Part shown: piece by piece, positions 12,087-12,197 of the stretch
Layout of the letters: the number at the start of each line of letters is the position of its first letter
How positions within the stretch are numbered: the first letter of the stretch is position 1
Assembly: GCA_029865445.1 (NCBI GenBank)
Contig: JAOUGY010000092.1
Span: 1 to 12,197, forward strand
DNA length: 12,197 nt
Source: Acidimicrobiia bacterium
Lineage (GTDB): Bacteria; Actinomycetota; Acidimicrobiia; Spongiisociales; ZC4RG35
Direction of reading: 5' to 3'
Program-made: the position numbers and the translations under genes
Notes under the pieces: model-generated
What the model was told of the DNA's origin: nothing
Database searches by the model: none
The model's input: the letters and a program-made list of their open reading frames with translations, nothing else

Positions 12087-12197
12087 GGAAGCGTCTGCAC
12101 CTCCACCGAATACACCGGCGGTAGGTCCCGCACGATCGCCGACCACGTGTCGCCGCCGTCTGGTGAGCAATACACCTGCCCGCCGGTGGTGCCGAAG
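12083..12197 (-). CDS. BNR/Asp-box (sialidase-like) beta-propeller protein, C-terminal end only
   Basis: The frame is open from the right edge to the TGA at 12083-12085, giving 37 residues. FGTTGGQVYCSPDGGDTWSA contains an exact Asp-box, S-x-D-x-G-x-x-W (SPDGGDTW), the mark of BNR repeats in sialidases, photosystem-II assembly factor-like and sortilin-like propellers. The end, ATVQ-like YSVEVQTLP, is the closing strand. Most of the protein lies outside the window, so function, secretion and catalytic residues cannot be judged. The stop codon overlaps the MoaD-like ATG by four bases, which ties the two genes into one transcript. Confidence 0.75.
   Translation of the reverse strand, partial: FGTTGGQVYCSPDGGDTWSAIVRDLPPVYSVEVQTLP

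Overview
The window is GC-rich, densely coded DNA that most likely comes from an actinobacterium, probably an uncultured member of the Acidimicrobiia. The evidence is indirect. There is a PPOX-class (F420/flavin-type) protein, a secreted protein with a single SLH repeat of the 'DIAWL..GVTKGCNPP' kind, several leaderless-looking starts with TANNNT -10 boxes 7-8 nt upstream, hairpins without U-tracts after genes, and a TetR/ABC operon laid out like mycobacterial Rv1219c-Rv1218c-Rv1217c. No rRNA, tRNA, transposase or CRISPR array is visible, so this looks like ordinary chromosome.

Layout, left to right. (1) 2-1288 (+): C-terminal part of an ABC exporter half-transporter, cut by the window edge. 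(2) 1289-1509: intergenic DNA with degenerate 7-bp repeats and a hairpin behind the next gene. (3) 1510-2307 (-): secreted SLH-domain protein. (4) 2387-2872 (+): SixA-type histidine phosphatase. (5) 2899-3783 (+): PAPS-dependent sulfotransferase, probably with its own leaderless promoter. (6) 3856-4506 (+): secreted protein of unknown function, followed by a perfect 13-bp hairpin terminator. (7) 4597-5013 (+): PPOX-class F420/flavin-dependent oxidoreductase-like protein. (8) 5026-5646 (-): SDR oxidoreductase, divergent from (9) 5678-7237 (+), a CrtI/RetSat-type FAD-dependent oxidoreductase. Both start from what look like back-to-back leaderless promoters 31 bp apart. (10) 7238-7529: intergenic DNA with two heptad-repeat arrays, hairpins, and the promoter/operator of the next operon. 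(11) 7530-10734 (+): translationally coupled operon of TetR repressor, ABC ATPase and an internally duplicated ABC-2 permease, predicted to be a self-regulated drug or toxic-compound efflux system. (12) 10726-12197 (-): a converging, tightly overlapping gene set read from the right edge: the C-terminal end of a BNR/Asp-box protein, a MoaD/ThiS-like ubiquitin-fold protein ending in Gly-Gly, and a class-V PLP-dependent enzyme.

The most interesting points are the two tandem TGAAC-N4-GTTCA operator sites over the TetR promoter, the STRR-like heptad repeats shared by two intergenic regions, the BNR-MoaD-PLP enzyme gene set, and a perfect 10-bp hairpin that could terminate the efflux operon while lying inside the coding 3' end of the opposing gene.
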